Positions 6,525 through 13,506 of a stretch of 13,506 bases of DNA are shown here, piece by piece. Source of the stretch: JAKJGV01 sp964617565 (GTDB taxonomy: Bacteria; Verrucomicrobiota; Kiritimatiellia; CAIQIC01; JAGNIJ01); contig CAZTYH010000079.1 of NCBI GenBank assembly GCA_964617565.1, positions 1 to 13,506 of the forward strand. Reading direction: 5' to 3'. Positions within the stretch are counted from its first letter, which is position 1. Each line of letters opens with the position of its first letter. The translations under genes were made by a program, and so were the position numbers. Below the pieces are notes generated by a model, which was given only the letters and a program-made list of their open reading frames with translations, was not told the origin of the DNA and did no database searches.

Positions 6525-8018
6525 CGCGCGAATCCGACCTTTGAGCTGCCGATTGTGGATGCCTTGACCTATCACCAGCTTGCGACGGATCTCGCCGGGG
6601 GGTATGGCTTCGGGGAAAAGTTCTTCTGGCAATCGTTCTATTATCCGCTCTTTCTGAGCGGTATATACCGGATCGCCGGTGAAGCGCCGATGCAGGTCCG
6701 GCTGCTGCAGACGCTGTTGGGCGCGCTCACCTGCGTCATGGGCTGGTGGCTTGGCAGGAGATTCTGTTCGGATCGCGCCGGATTGATTGCGGGGCTGATA
6801 CTTGTCTTTTATGGACCGTTGATTGCACAGGAGGGCGAGCTTCTTCCGACGACGTGGGAAACGTTCTGGCTGACGCTGTTGCTTATTCTTCTGGCTTCAG
6901 GGCGAACGGGTTGGTTTCGTGATTTTTCGACGGGTTTTGTAGCGGCGATGCTCGTGCTCACGCGCGCTGTTTTTTTGCCGTTCGTGTTGCTCGTCGGCGC
7001 TTTGGATACGTGGAAGCGACTCAGGCAACGGGTCTTTTCAGGAGCCGTTGTTTCCGTCGTCGCATTCGCAATGCCTTTGCTTCTGGTGGCCATGCTGAGT
7101 GGGAGGGAGACGGGACATTTCAGCGCCGTGCCGGGCAGCGGAGGGTTCAATTTTTATCTGGGCAACAATCCCCAATCGTCCATTACGGAAGCCATGCGGC
7201 CTGGTGATGATGTCATGCGCGTATATCGTCAGGCGGAGCAGGGTGGGGCGCCGGATCGCCAGGCATCGTCCGCTTTCTTCTATGCGGAAAGTTTGCTGTA
7301 TATCCGGGAACAACCTCTTCATTTTGTGCGTGGACTTCTCCGCAAGTTCGCGAATTTTTTCAGCTCACGCGAAATACCGAGGAATTTCGATGTGTATGTA
7401 TACCGCCGGTGGTCAAGCGTCCTGCGCGTGTTGATCTGGAAGCGGGGCGCGTTCGGTTTTCCTTTCGGGGTGCTGGGGCCGTTGGCCTTGCTGGGTTTGA
7501 TTGTAAACAGGCGCCGCTGGCCTGCTTCACTTGTGGCGTGCGTCATCATCTGTCCCCTGACGATCATCGCCTATATCGCGGCGGGCCGATACCGGGTGCC
7601 GCTCATTCCTGCGTTTGCCGTGCTTGCCGCTGGCGGTCTTGATTACATGTTTGAGGCTGCGCGGCTTCGCAATGCGCGTCGTCTCACCGGCTCAGTTGCC
7701 CTGGTGTTCGTGCTCGGAACGTTGATCTGTTTCCCGCGCGTATTTCGTGTCGAACGCACGGATTTTGTTGCAGAACTGGATTATTGTATTGGCGGATCAT
7801 TATTGGAGCGTGGCCGTCCGGATGAGGCGGCGAAACGGTTCCGCGCTGCCTTGGAGCGGCGTCCCGATTATATTGAAGCATTGTATAATTACGGAGTCGC
7901 ACTTGCGCGGCAGGGAAAAATAGATGAAGCCGTCGAGCAATGGCAACAGGTTCTGCGCCTTGAACCCGGCGACACGGATGCAATCCGGGCACTGGAGCAG
8001 GCGGCATCGGGCCCTTGA
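6525..8018 (+). CDS. Polytopic glycosyltransferase-39/PMT-like protein with C-terminal TPR repeats, 5' end lost in gap
   Basis: About 497 C-terminal residues are visible. Near the visible start is VDALTYHQLA, resembling the luminal Asp-x3-Tyr region after the first helix of PMT/ArnT-like (GT39) lipid-linked-sugar transferases. About nine hydrophobic segments follow, for example LIAGLILVFYGPLIA, TFWLTLLLILL and LVACVIICPLTIIAYIAAG. A GGFNFYLGNNP loop and the RYRVPLIPAFAVLAAGG block are seen in TPR-containing members of this family. The last ~65 residues hold two TPR-like units (SLLERGRPDEAAKRF... and ALYNYGVALARQGKIDEA...). It probably acts in the inner membrane, transferring sugars from a polyprenyl carrier to protein or lipid. 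The acceptor is unknown. It has no obvious role in hydrogenase maturation, and its frame joins hydA only by accident through the Ns. Confidence 0.75.
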   Translation, partial: RANPTFELPIVDALTYHQLATDLAGGYGFGEKFFWQSFYYPLFLSGIYRIAGEAPMQVRLLQTLLGALTCVMGWWLGRRFCSDRAGLIAGLILVFYGPLIAQEGELLPTTWETFWLTLLLILLASGRTGWFRDFSTGFVAAMLVLTRAVFLPFVLLVGALDTWKRLRQRVFSGAVVSVVAFAMPLLLVAMLSGRETGHFSAVPGSGGFNFYLGNNPQSSITEAMRPGDDVMRVYRQAEQGGAPDRQASSAFFYAESLLYIREQPLHFVRGLLRKFANFFSSREIPRNFDVYVYRRWSSVLRVLIWKRGAFGFPFGVLGPLALLGLIVNRRRWPASLVACVIICPLTIIAYIAAGRYRVPLIPAFAVLAAGGLDYMFEAARLRNARRLTGSVALVFVLGTLICFPRVFRVERTDFVAELDYCIGGSLLERGRPDEAAKRFRAALERRPDYIEALYNYGVALARQGKIDEAVEQWQQVLRLEPGDTDAIRALEQAASGP

Positions 8019-8074
8019 TATTCTTTAATCGGTGTTCGACCGGATCTCGTTCATCGGCTACAAAAGGCATTGCA

Positions 8075-8437
8075 ATGCACGAATTTTCCATTTGCGAAGG
8101 GATTGTGAAGGCCGCGGTCGAGGAGGTGGAAAAAATGACGCCTCGCCCGAAGGCTCTGCGCCTCGCCCGCGTAGTCGTGGGGCGGCTGCATGCGATCGTG
8201 CCGGACAACATGGAGATGGCGTACGAGGTTCTGACGCGCGACACGCCGATCGCGGGGTCGAAACTGGAGCTCGAATTCGTGCCGATAGCCGCAAAATGCA
8301 AGGTGTGCGGCTGGGAGGGGAGCATAGAACCGCCTGTTTTTCTTTGCGGGTCGTGCCTTTCGGGCGATATTGAAGTGGTGACGGGCCGGGAGCTGTATCT
8401 GGCAAATCTGGAGGTTGAAGTTGATGGCAACGAGTAA
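8075..8437 (+). CDS. hypA: Hydrogenase nickel-insertion protein HypA
   Basis: This 120-residue metallochaperone works with HypB to deliver nickel to the large-subunit precursor. It begins with the diagnostic MHEFSIC, in which Met1 and His2 form the nickel site. A structural zinc site is given by C75-x2-C78 and C91-x2-C94. The length is normal. ATG 8075 is preceded by AAAAGG seven bases away. A longer open frame from 8015 has no ribosome binding site and would bury His2, so it is rejected. Fifty-six bases separate it from the glycosyltransferase stop. No clear promoter or terminator is seen there, so read-through from upstream is possible. Its end overlaps hypB by 14 bases. It is the first of six hyp genes. 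Confidence 0.95.
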   Translation: MHEFSICEGIVKAAVEEVEKMTPRPKALRLARVVVGRLHAIVPDNMEMAYEVLTRDTPIAGSKLELEFVPIAAKCKVCGWEGSIEPPVFLCGSCLSGDIEVVTGRELYLANLEVEVDGNE

Positions 8438-9077
8438 TGTCCGTGTGTATCGCGACTTGATGGGCGAAAACGAAAAGTGGGCGGCGCAGACGCGCGAATT
8501 TCTTGGTGCGAAGAAGCTGACCATGCTGAACTTGATCGGGTCGCCGGGGTCCGGCAAAACCACGCTGTTGGAGTGTCTTGTTCAGGAAGCAGGAGACCGG
8601 GTGCGTTTCAGCGTGCTGGAAGGCGACGTGGAGACGACGCACGATGCTGAGCGGATCGCGCGGCTGGATATTCCCGTCAGCCAGTTGCTCACCAACGGCG
8701 CGTGCCATCTCGAGGCGAAACTTGTTCACTATGCATTGAAAGATCTCCCCACAAGCGAGGGCAGTGTCGTGGTGGTGGAAAATGTAGGGAATCTCGTTTG
8801 TCCCGCGGAATTCGATATCGGCGAGCATGCCAAGATCGCGGTGCTCAGTGTCACGGAGGGCGAGGACAAGCCTTTGAAATATCCGTTGCTGTTCCGCGAG
8901 TGCAAAGCGGTGGTGTTGAGCAAAACGGACCTCCTTCCGCATCTTCGGTTCGATATTGCGCAGTGCCGCGACTATGTTCGCCAGGTGAATGCTTCCGTGC
9001 CTGTTTTCGAAGTGTCCGCCATGTCCGGTGCCGGGGTGAGGGAGTTGCTGAATTGGGTGTTGAGCGTCAGAGCGTGA
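8424..9077 (+). CDS. hypB: Hydrogenase nickel-incorporation GTPase HypB
   Basis: This 217-residue SIMIBI-class GTPase energises nickel transfer from HypA to apo-hydrogenase. Seen: the P-loop GSPGSGKTT (residues 39..47), EGDVETTHDA, the metal-binding NGACH with C94 and H95, the switch region ENVGNLVCP (C126), and the G4 motif SKTD at 166..169. It lacks the histidine-rich nickel-storage stretch and the N-terminal CxxCGC motif found in some homologues, so it should act as a GTPase without nickel storage. I take ATG 8424 as start. An in-frame TTG at 8415 adds only three residues. The gene overlaps hypA, and its TGA overlaps the hypF GTG start (GTGA at 9074..9077). Confidence 0.95.
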   Translation: MATSNVRVYRDLMGENEKWAAQTREFLGAKKLTMLNLIGSPGSGKTTLLECLVQEAGDRVRFSVLEGDVETTHDAERIARLDIPVSQLLTNGACHLEAKLVHYALKDLPTSEGSVVVVENVGNLVCPAEFDIGEHAKIAVLSVTEGEDKPLKYPLLFRECKAVVLSKTDLLPHLRFDIAQCRDYVRQVNASVPVFEVSAMSGAGVRELLNWVLSVRA

Positions 9078-11392
9078 AACCGTCCCAAGCGGGGAAGCAA
9101 ACCGCCGTAGGGCCCGCGGTGGAGCGGGTGCGCCTCGTGGTGACGGGACGAGTGCAGGGCGTGGGATTCCGTCCGACCGTTTATCGGCACGCGGTGGAGT
9201 CCCGACTTACCGGGTTCGTCCGAAATACGCCAGGCGGCGTGGAGATTGAAGTCCAGGGCATACGGCCGCGCATTGATACTTTTCTTGCGCGGCTTAAGAC
9301 GCAATGCCCCCGCCAGGCGCGCATGGATGCCGTGCATGCCGAACCTGTTCCTGTTTATCCCGAAGAAGAGGGCTTCCAGATCATGCCAAGTGAACGCTCG
9401 GGCGATCTCGTGGTCGGGTTTCCGCCGGACCTTGCAACCTGCGGCGATTGCGTGAGCGAGATTTTTTCAACGGCGGACCGGCGGCATGGTTATCCTTTCA
9501 CTAATTGCACGAACTGCGGGCCGCGGTTCACGATCGTTTCGCGTCTTCCTTATGACCGAGCCCGGACCTCTATGGCGGCTTTTTCGCTGTGCGCCTCGTG
9601 TCATGAAGAATATACAAACCCGGCGGATCGCCGCTTTGATGCGCAACCGAATGCGTGCGCGGATTGCGGGCCGGTGCTGAAGCTTCTGGATGGTCAGGGT
9701 CGTGGCGTGGCGGTTGATGATCCCCTGGCGGAAGCGGTGCGGTTGCTGAAGGAAGGGCGCATCGGCGCCGTGAAGGGGATCGGTGGGTATCATCTCTGCT
9801 GCCTGGCGCAGAGCGAAGAGGCGGTCCGAAAACTGAGAGAGCGGAAGGGCCGCAGGGAGAAATCTTTTGCCGTGATGTTTGCGGATGCCGACCAGGTCAA
9901 TCACTATTGCGAGGCTTTGCTGGAAGAGGTTCTCGAGATGCTGAGCGTCGCGGCGCCCATCGTCGTGGTGAAGCGCCGTCCACAGGCAGGTCTTTCAGGG
10001 CATGTCTCGCCTGATACGCAGGATGTCGGAGCCTTCCTTCCATACACGCCCTTGCATCATCTGCTGCTGAAAAAGGTCAGCCCACTGGTCATGACCAGTG
10101 CGAACCTGAGCGAAGAACCCATCACGCACGATGAAGGAACCCTGTCTCGAATCCTCGGGCGGATTGCCGATTTTGCGCTGACCCATAATCGCCCGATCCT
10201 GAGGCGGTGCGACGATTCGGTGATGAGAATGGTGGCGGGTTCGAAGTTGATGCTTCGTCGCTCGCGTGGATGGGTACCCACGCCGATTTCTCTTCCGCGA
10301 AGCGGCGAACCGGTTCTGGCCGTTGGAGCGGAGCTGAAGAACACGATTTGTCTTACGCGGGGCGGACAGGCGTTCATGTCACAGCATATCGGCGATCTGA
10401 CCGAGCATCTGAGCCTGGCATTTTTCGAGGAAACGATAAGCGATCTCGCCGCGCTGTTGGGGTTTAAACCCGCTGTGGTTGCGCATGATCTGCATCCGGC
10501 ATACGAGTCCACGAGATACGCGGCGGCTTATCCCGCGCGCCACCGCATCGCGGTGCAGCATCATCATGCGCATATCGCGGCGTGCATGGCGGAGCACGGA
10601 TTGAATGAGCCGGTGATCGGCGTCGCCCTGGATGGGAGTGGATTGGGAGATGACGGGACCATCTGGGGTGGCGAATTCTTGATCGCTGATTACAAGGATT
10701 TTCGTCGCGTGGGCCATTTCCAGTCCTTCCGCCTGCCCGGCGGAGACGAAGCCATAAAGCATCCGGTACGGATCGCGCTGAGCATGCTGTACTCCGTCCT
10801 GGGTAACAAAGCGGAGGGCGTGGCTGCGAAGTGGTTGCCGTCATTGCCCGAGGCGGACCGGCAAGTGTTGTTCCGCCTGTTGCAGGGGGGGGCGCAGGCG
10901 CCTGTCACGACCAGTGCCGGCCGCTGGTTCGATGCCGTTTCCGCCTTGCTTGGACTTTGTGATACGATCAGTTACGAGGGCCAGGCGGCGATCCGTCTGC
11001 AAACGCATGCCGCGAACGGAGCGGGGCGCGATTATGGGTTTGAGCTTGTGACGGAAAATGACGTGACGGTCCTTTCGCTCAGCCCCATGATACAGGCGAT
11101 GATTCATGATTTGGATTCAACCGTTCACCGCGCGGACATGGCGCGCGGGTTCCACGAAACGATCGCCAGAGGTATTGCAGCGGTCTGCGCGAAAACCTCT
11201 GAGCGGGAAGGGCTTCGCAAGGTTGCGCTTTCAGGTGGTGTTTTCCAGAACGATTTATTGCTGCGGCTGGTCACGAGCGAGTTGAGCAACAGAGGGCTGA
11301 TGGTGTATTCGCATAGGGAAGTGCCGCCGAACGACGGTGGCCTTGCGCTGGGCCAGGCGATAATCGCTTTGGCGAAAACGGAGAATGAGTAA
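9074..11392 (+). CDS. hypF: Carbamoyltransferase HypF
   Basis: This 772-residue enzyme activates carbamoyl phosphate to carbamoyl-AMP and transfers the carbamoyl group to the C-terminal cysteine of HypE, the source of the cyanide ligands. Domains in order: an acylphosphatase-like region with GRVQGVGFRP (Arg33) and FVRN (Asn51); two zinc-finger pairs C123/C126 with C145/C148 and C173/C176 with C195/C198; a YrdC-like domain (about 205..400, with GAVKGIGGYHLCC and MTSANLSEEPI); and a Kae1-like domain with AHDLHPAYEST, the metal motif QHHHAH (495..500), ALDGSGLGDDGTIWGGE and ALSGGVFQN. All parts are intact. The start is GTG 9074, chosen because the acylphosphatase domain begins about 20 residues later and the GTGA overlap couples it to hypB. 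The same frame is open back to 8702, but only antisense-like residues are encoded there within hypB. Confidence 0.95.
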   Translation: MKPSQAGKQTAVGPAVERVRLVVTGRVQGVGFRPTVYRHAVESRLTGFVRNTPGGVEIEVQGIRPRIDTFLARLKTQCPRQARMDAVHAEPVPVYPEEEGFQIMPSERSGDLVVGFPPDLATCGDCVSEIFSTADRRHGYPFTNCTNCGPRFTIVSRLPYDRARTSMAAFSLCASCHEEYTNPADRRFDAQPNACADCGPVLKLLDGQGRGVAVDDPLAEAVRLLKEGRIGAVKGIGGYHLCCLAQSEEAVRKLRERKGRREKSFAVMFADADQVNHYCEALLEEVLEMLSVAAPIVVVKRRPQAGLSGHVSPDTQDVGAFLPYTPLHHLLLKKVSPLVMTSANLSEEPITHDEGTLSRILGRIADFALTHNRPILRRCDDSVMRMVAGSKLMLRRSRGWVPTPISLPRSGEPVLAVGAELKNTICLTRGGQAFMSQHIGDLTEHLSLAFFEETISDLAALLGFKPAVVAHDLHPAYESTRYAAAYPARHRIAVQHHHAHIAACMAEHGLNEPVIGVALDGSGLGDDGTIWGGEFLIADYKDFRRVGHFQSFRLPGGDEAIKHPVRIALSMLYSVLGNKAEGVAAKWLPSLPEADRQVLFRLLQGGAQAPVTTSAGRWFDAVSALLGLCDTISYEGQAAIRLQTHAANGAGRDYGFELVTENDVTVLSLSPMIQAMIHDLDSTVHRADMARGFHETIARGIAAVCAKTSEREGLRKVALSGGVFQNDLLLRLVTSELSNRGLMVYSHREVPPNDGGLALGQAIIALAKTENE

Positions 11393-11649
11393 TGTGCCTG
11401 GCCGTTCCATCCCGGATTGTTGAGTTGCGCGGCGACCTCGCGGTTGTCGAGATCGGCGGCGTTCGCCGGGAGGCAAATGTTTCCTTCATTGAGTCGCCGA
11501 CCGTGGGCGACTTCGTGCTGTTGCATGCAGGATTCGCGATCGAGAAGTGGTCGGAAGAGGATGTGCGGGAGTACAACGAGATCATTCGCGAGGCTTTATC
11601 CTTGGATGAGTCGCCCTCACCCGACTCGCCCCCGGTGGGAGAGGCATGA
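11392..11649 (+). CDS. hypC: Hydrogenase assembly chaperone HypC
   Basis: This 85-residue chaperone carries the Fe(CN)2CO unit together with HypD and hands it to the hydrogenase large subunit. The N-terminal MCLAVPSRI, with catalytic Cys2 exposed after Met removal, is diagnostic. The beta-barrel core continues to the conserved His45 (LLHAGFAIEK). The ATG shares a base with the hypF TAA (TAATG). The last residues (SPSPDSPPVGEA, from about residue 74) do not look like family sequence and are encoded by one arm and the loop of a REP-like palindrome. The ancestral end was probably replaced or extended by the repeat. HypC tails vary, so function should be unaffected. Confidence 0.95.
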   Translation: MCLAVPSRIVELRGDLAVVEIGGVRREANVSFIESPTVGDFVLLHAGFAIEKWSEEDVREYNEIIREALSLDESPSPDSPPVGEA

Positions 11650-11657
11650 GGTGAGGG
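11614..11657. repeat. REP-like double palindrome at the hypC–hypD junction
   Basis: The outer arms CCCTCACC (11614..11621) and GGTGAGGG (11650..11657) are perfect inverse complements. The inner arms CTCGCCC (11625..11631) and GGGAGAG (11637..11643) pair with one mismatch around a five-base loop. The CCCTCACC...CTCxCCC...GGGAGAG...GGTGAGGG pattern matches a type of GC-rich palindrome widespread between genes in many bacteria. It overlaps the last 12 codons of hypC including the stop, and its right arm is the only purine-rich tract upstream of hypD. No T-run follows, so it is not a standard terminator. Confidence 0.7.
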
Positions 11658-11670
11658 TGTTGACGGGAAA

Positions 11671-12729
11671 ATGAATGGAAAGCAACAGGTCGAAGAAATA
11701 CGGGAGCTTTCCGATCGCATCGGACGTCCGGTCCGGCTGATGGAGGTTTGCGGTACGCACACGATGTCCGCGTTCCGGACCGGCCTGCGCTCCCTGTTGC
11801 CCCCGGAAGTGTCGTTGCTGTCCGGTCCGGGATGTCCTGTCTGCGTGACTTCGAACGCCTTTCTGGACCGGGCGATCGCGATAGCCCGGCGCCCGGGTAC
11901 GATCGTCACGACTTTCGGAGACATGATCCGCGTGCCGGGTACGGAGACTTCGCTTGAGCGGGCTCGCGCGGAGGGCGCCCAGGTGCGCGTCGTGTACTCC
12001 GCGCTCGACACGTTGAAACTGGCGCGGGCGAATCCGCGTGTTGACGTGGTCTTCCTGGGCGTGGGCTTTGAAACCACGGTGCCGGGTACGGCCCTGGCTT
12101 TGCGCGATGCGATTGATCGGGTTCCTAACTTCCGTGTGCTCTGTGCGCACAAAACGATGCCGCAAGCGATGGCGGCGTTGCTGCGCGGCGGCGAATTGCG
12201 CATAGACGGTTTCATCTGCCCGGGCCATGTCAGCGTCATCATCGGCTCGCAGGCCTACGAGTTCATCTGTCGTGAATTCAAGACGCCGTGCGTGGTTACG
12301 GGTTTCGAAGGTCGCGACATGCTTGCCGGAATCACCATGCTGCTTCGGCAGCTCGCGGAGTCGCGAGCGGAAGTGGAAATTCAATACACGCGCGCCGTTC
12401 GCCGCGAAGGCAATGCGCGCGCCCGTACCGTCGTGGAGGAAGTCTTCGAGGAAAGCGATGAGACGTGGCGCGGCCTGGGTATGATTCCGCGCAGCGGTCT
12501 TGCCATCCGGCCGCGCTTCCGCGCGCACGATGCCGTTTTTTGCTACGAGGAGATCAAAGTACCCGAATCGAAGGACCCGCGAGGCTGCGCATGCGGCGAT
12601 GTGTTGAGAGGGGCGAAGACCCCGCGCGAGTGTCCGCTTTTCAGGAAAAAGTGTACGCCGGATCATCCGGTCGGCGCGTGCATGGTGTCGAGCGAGGGAA
12701 CCTGCGCGGCGTACTACCGGTATGAATGA
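11671..12729 (+). CDS. hypD: Hydrogenase Fe(CN)2CO assembly scaffold HypD
   Basis: This 352-residue iron-sulfur scaffold protein, with HypC, assembles the Fe(CN)2CO moiety using cyanide from HypE. Conserved motifs are visible: EVCGTHT with C27, GPGCPVC with C55 and C58, TFGDMIRVPG, and VGFETT (131..136). The C-terminal cysteine set CGDVLRG ... RECPLF ... KKC ... GACMVSSEGTCAAYY binds the [4Fe-4S] cluster. The length is at the low end of normal, and no motif is missing. ATG 11671 has only a weak site (GACGGG) nearby. A better purine tract, GGTGAGGG, lies 13 bases upstream within the palindromic repeat. The gene starts 21 bases after hypC and ends seven bases before the chosen hypE start. Confidence 0.95.
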   Translation: MNGKQQVEEIRELSDRIGRPVRLMEVCGTHTMSAFRTGLRSLLPPEVSLLSGPGCPVCVTSNAFLDRAIAIARRPGTIVTTFGDMIRVPGTETSLERARAEGAQVRVVYSALDTLKLARANPRVDVVFLGVGFETTVPGTALALRDAIDRVPNFRVLCAHKTMPQAMAALLRGGELRIDGFICPGHVSVIIGSQAYEFICREFKTPCVVTGFEGRDMLAGITMLLRQLAESRAEVEIQYTRAVRREGNARARTVVEEVFEESDETWRGLGMIPRSGLAIRPRFRAHDAVFCYEEIKVPESKDPRGCACGDVLRGAKTPRECPLFRKKCTPDHPVGACMVSSEGTCAAYYRYE

Positions 12730-12736
12730 GGAGAAA

Positions 12737-13506
12737 ATGAAATCGGCCGATGACATCATTTTGCTGTCCCACGGAGGAGGCGGCACGCGGACCTCTGAAC
12801 TGTTGAAGAGCGTGATCTTGCCGGTGCTGGATAATCCCGTGCTCGCAAAGCTGGATGACGCAGCCTGCTTGTCGCTTCCTTCATCGGAGTTGGCGTTCAC
12901 CACGGATTCGTACGTGGTGAAACCCCTGTTCTTCCCGGGCGGGGATATCGGGCGGCTGGCGGTTTGCGGCACGGTCAATGACCTTGCCATGCAGGGAGCG
13001 ACACCGCGATATCTCGGGCTCGGGCTGATTCTGGAGGAAGGGTTGCGCGTGGCGGACGTGCGTCGCGTAGTTGAATCCATCGCGCGCGCAGCAAAGGAGG
13101 CGGAGGTTGAAGTGGTCACGGGCGACACGAAAGTGGTGGAGCGATCTGCGGGTGGCGGGCTTTTCATCAACACGAGCGGAATCGGGATCCGGCGCGCGGG
13201 CGTGGACACCCATGTGTCGAACGCGCGGCCCGGCGATGTCGTGATCGTCAGTGGCAGTGTCGGCGATCATGGCGTGGCGGTCATGAGCGCGCGCGAAGGG
13301 TTGAATTTTCAAGCCCACATCGAAAGCGATGTGGCCCCGCTGGCGGGGATGATCGGCCGTTTGCTCGATGCAGTGCCGGGCGTGAGATGCCTGCGCGATC
13401 CGACGCGCGGCGGTCTGGCCGCCGCCTTGAACGACATCGCGCGCGCGTCGTCGGTTTGCGTGCGGATTCGCGAGCAGGCGATTCCGGTACGCGAGGAGGT
13501 GCGTGG
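12737..13506 (+). CDS. hypE: Hydrogenase maturation carbamoyl dehydratase HypE, 3' truncated by window edge
   Basis: This PurM/AIR-synthase-family protein dehydrates the carbamoyl group placed on its C-terminal cysteine by HypF to a thiocyanate, giving the CN ligands. The first 256 residues are present and open to the window edge. Motifs: LLSHGGGGTRT (residues 9..19), LDDAACL, FTTDSYVVKPLFFPGGDIG, VNDLAMQGATP, VVTGDTKVV and LRDPTRGGLAAALND. All are typical of HypE rather than of SelD or ThiL. Family length is about 330 to 350, so roughly 80 residues, including the reactive C-terminal PRIC-like cysteine, lie beyond the window. ATG 12737 has AGGAG three bases upstream. An in-frame ATG at 12722 would overlap hypD and add five residues but has no ribosome binding site. 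Confidence 0.94.
   Translation, partial: MKSADDIILLSHGGGGTRTSELLKSVILPVLDNPVLAKLDDAACLSLPSSELAFTTDSYVVKPLFFPGGDIGRLAVCGTVNDLAMQGATPRYLGLGLILEEGLRVADVRRVVESIARAAKEAEVEVVTGDTKVVERSAGGGLFINTSGIGIRRAGVDTHVSNARPGDVVIVSGSVGDHGVAVMSAREGLNFQAHIESDVAPLAGMIGRLLDAVPGVRCLRDPTRGGLAAALNDIARASSVCVRIREQAIPVREEVR

Noticed and set aside
5295..6632. Minus-strand frame crossing the N gap opposite hydA
   Set aside because: It is open only because Ns contain no stops. It is antisense to hydA and has no domain signal.
8702..9073. N-terminal extension of hypF inside hypB
   Set aside because: It runs out of frame through conserved HypB codons, while the HypF acylphosphatase domain starts right after GTG 9074.
11617..13209. 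Long open frame on the minus strand opposite hypD and hypE (530 codons)
   Set aside because: It is antisense to two strongly conserved genes and rich in Arg/Ser/Thr/Pro, as expected from complementary GC-rich codons. It has no recognisable domain.
1..13506. CRISPR arrays, tRNA/rRNA genes, insertion sequences, prophage or defence genes
   Set aside because: I looked for regular spaced repeats, cloverleaf arms, transposase-like frames and terminal inverted repeats and saw none. The window is accounted for by metabolic and maturation genes plus two small palindromic repeats.

Overview
The window reads as a fragment of a GC-rich, probably anaerobic or fermentative bacterial genome. It is a draft or metagenome-type assembly, because an exact 100-base N run (6425..6524) joins two contigs. 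Two near-identical AT-rich palindromes at the left edge (core TTCCAATGATTGGAAAA) resemble intergenic repeats that I associate from memory with PVC-group bacteria such as Kiritimatiellota or Lentisphaerota. I could not verify this, so the taxonomic assignment is weak.

Left part (60..2361, minus strand): ackA followed by pta, the acetate kinase / phosphotransacetylase pair that makes ATP from acetyl-CoA. Paired AT-rich palindromes follow pta and look like a terminator. A non-coding divergent region (2362..2706) separates this pair from the rest, which runs on the plus strand.

Middle part (2707..6424, plus strand): four tightly overlapping genes in the order beta, gamma, delta, alpha (hydB, hydG, hydD, hydA). 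They encode a group 3b-type cytosolic NAD(P)-linked [NiFe] hydrogenase (sulfhydrogenase type). hydA is cut by the N run just before its C-terminal active-site cysteines. The next real sequence (6525..8018) is the 3' part of an unrelated gene, a multi-pass glycosyltransferase-39-like membrane protein ending in TPR repeats. A reading frame happens to stay open through the Ns, so automatic translation gives a false 899-residue HydA–glycosyltransferase fusion.

Right part (8075..13506, plus strand): hypA, hypB, hypF, hypC, hypD and hypE (the last truncated by the window edge), a full Hyp set for nickel insertion and Fe(CN)2CO cofactor assembly. The genes mostly overlap by a few bases and are likely co-transcribed. 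A REP-like double palindrome lies over the 3' end of hypC and the hypC–hypD junction.

Together the genes describe a fermentative module. Sugar- or pyruvate-derived acetyl-CoA is converted to acetate with ATP gain, while the hydrogenase balances the NAD(P)H pool by evolving or taking up H2. I found no convincing new system. The points most worth a second look are the assembly junction, the glycosyltransferase between structural and maturation genes, and the two palindromic repeat families.
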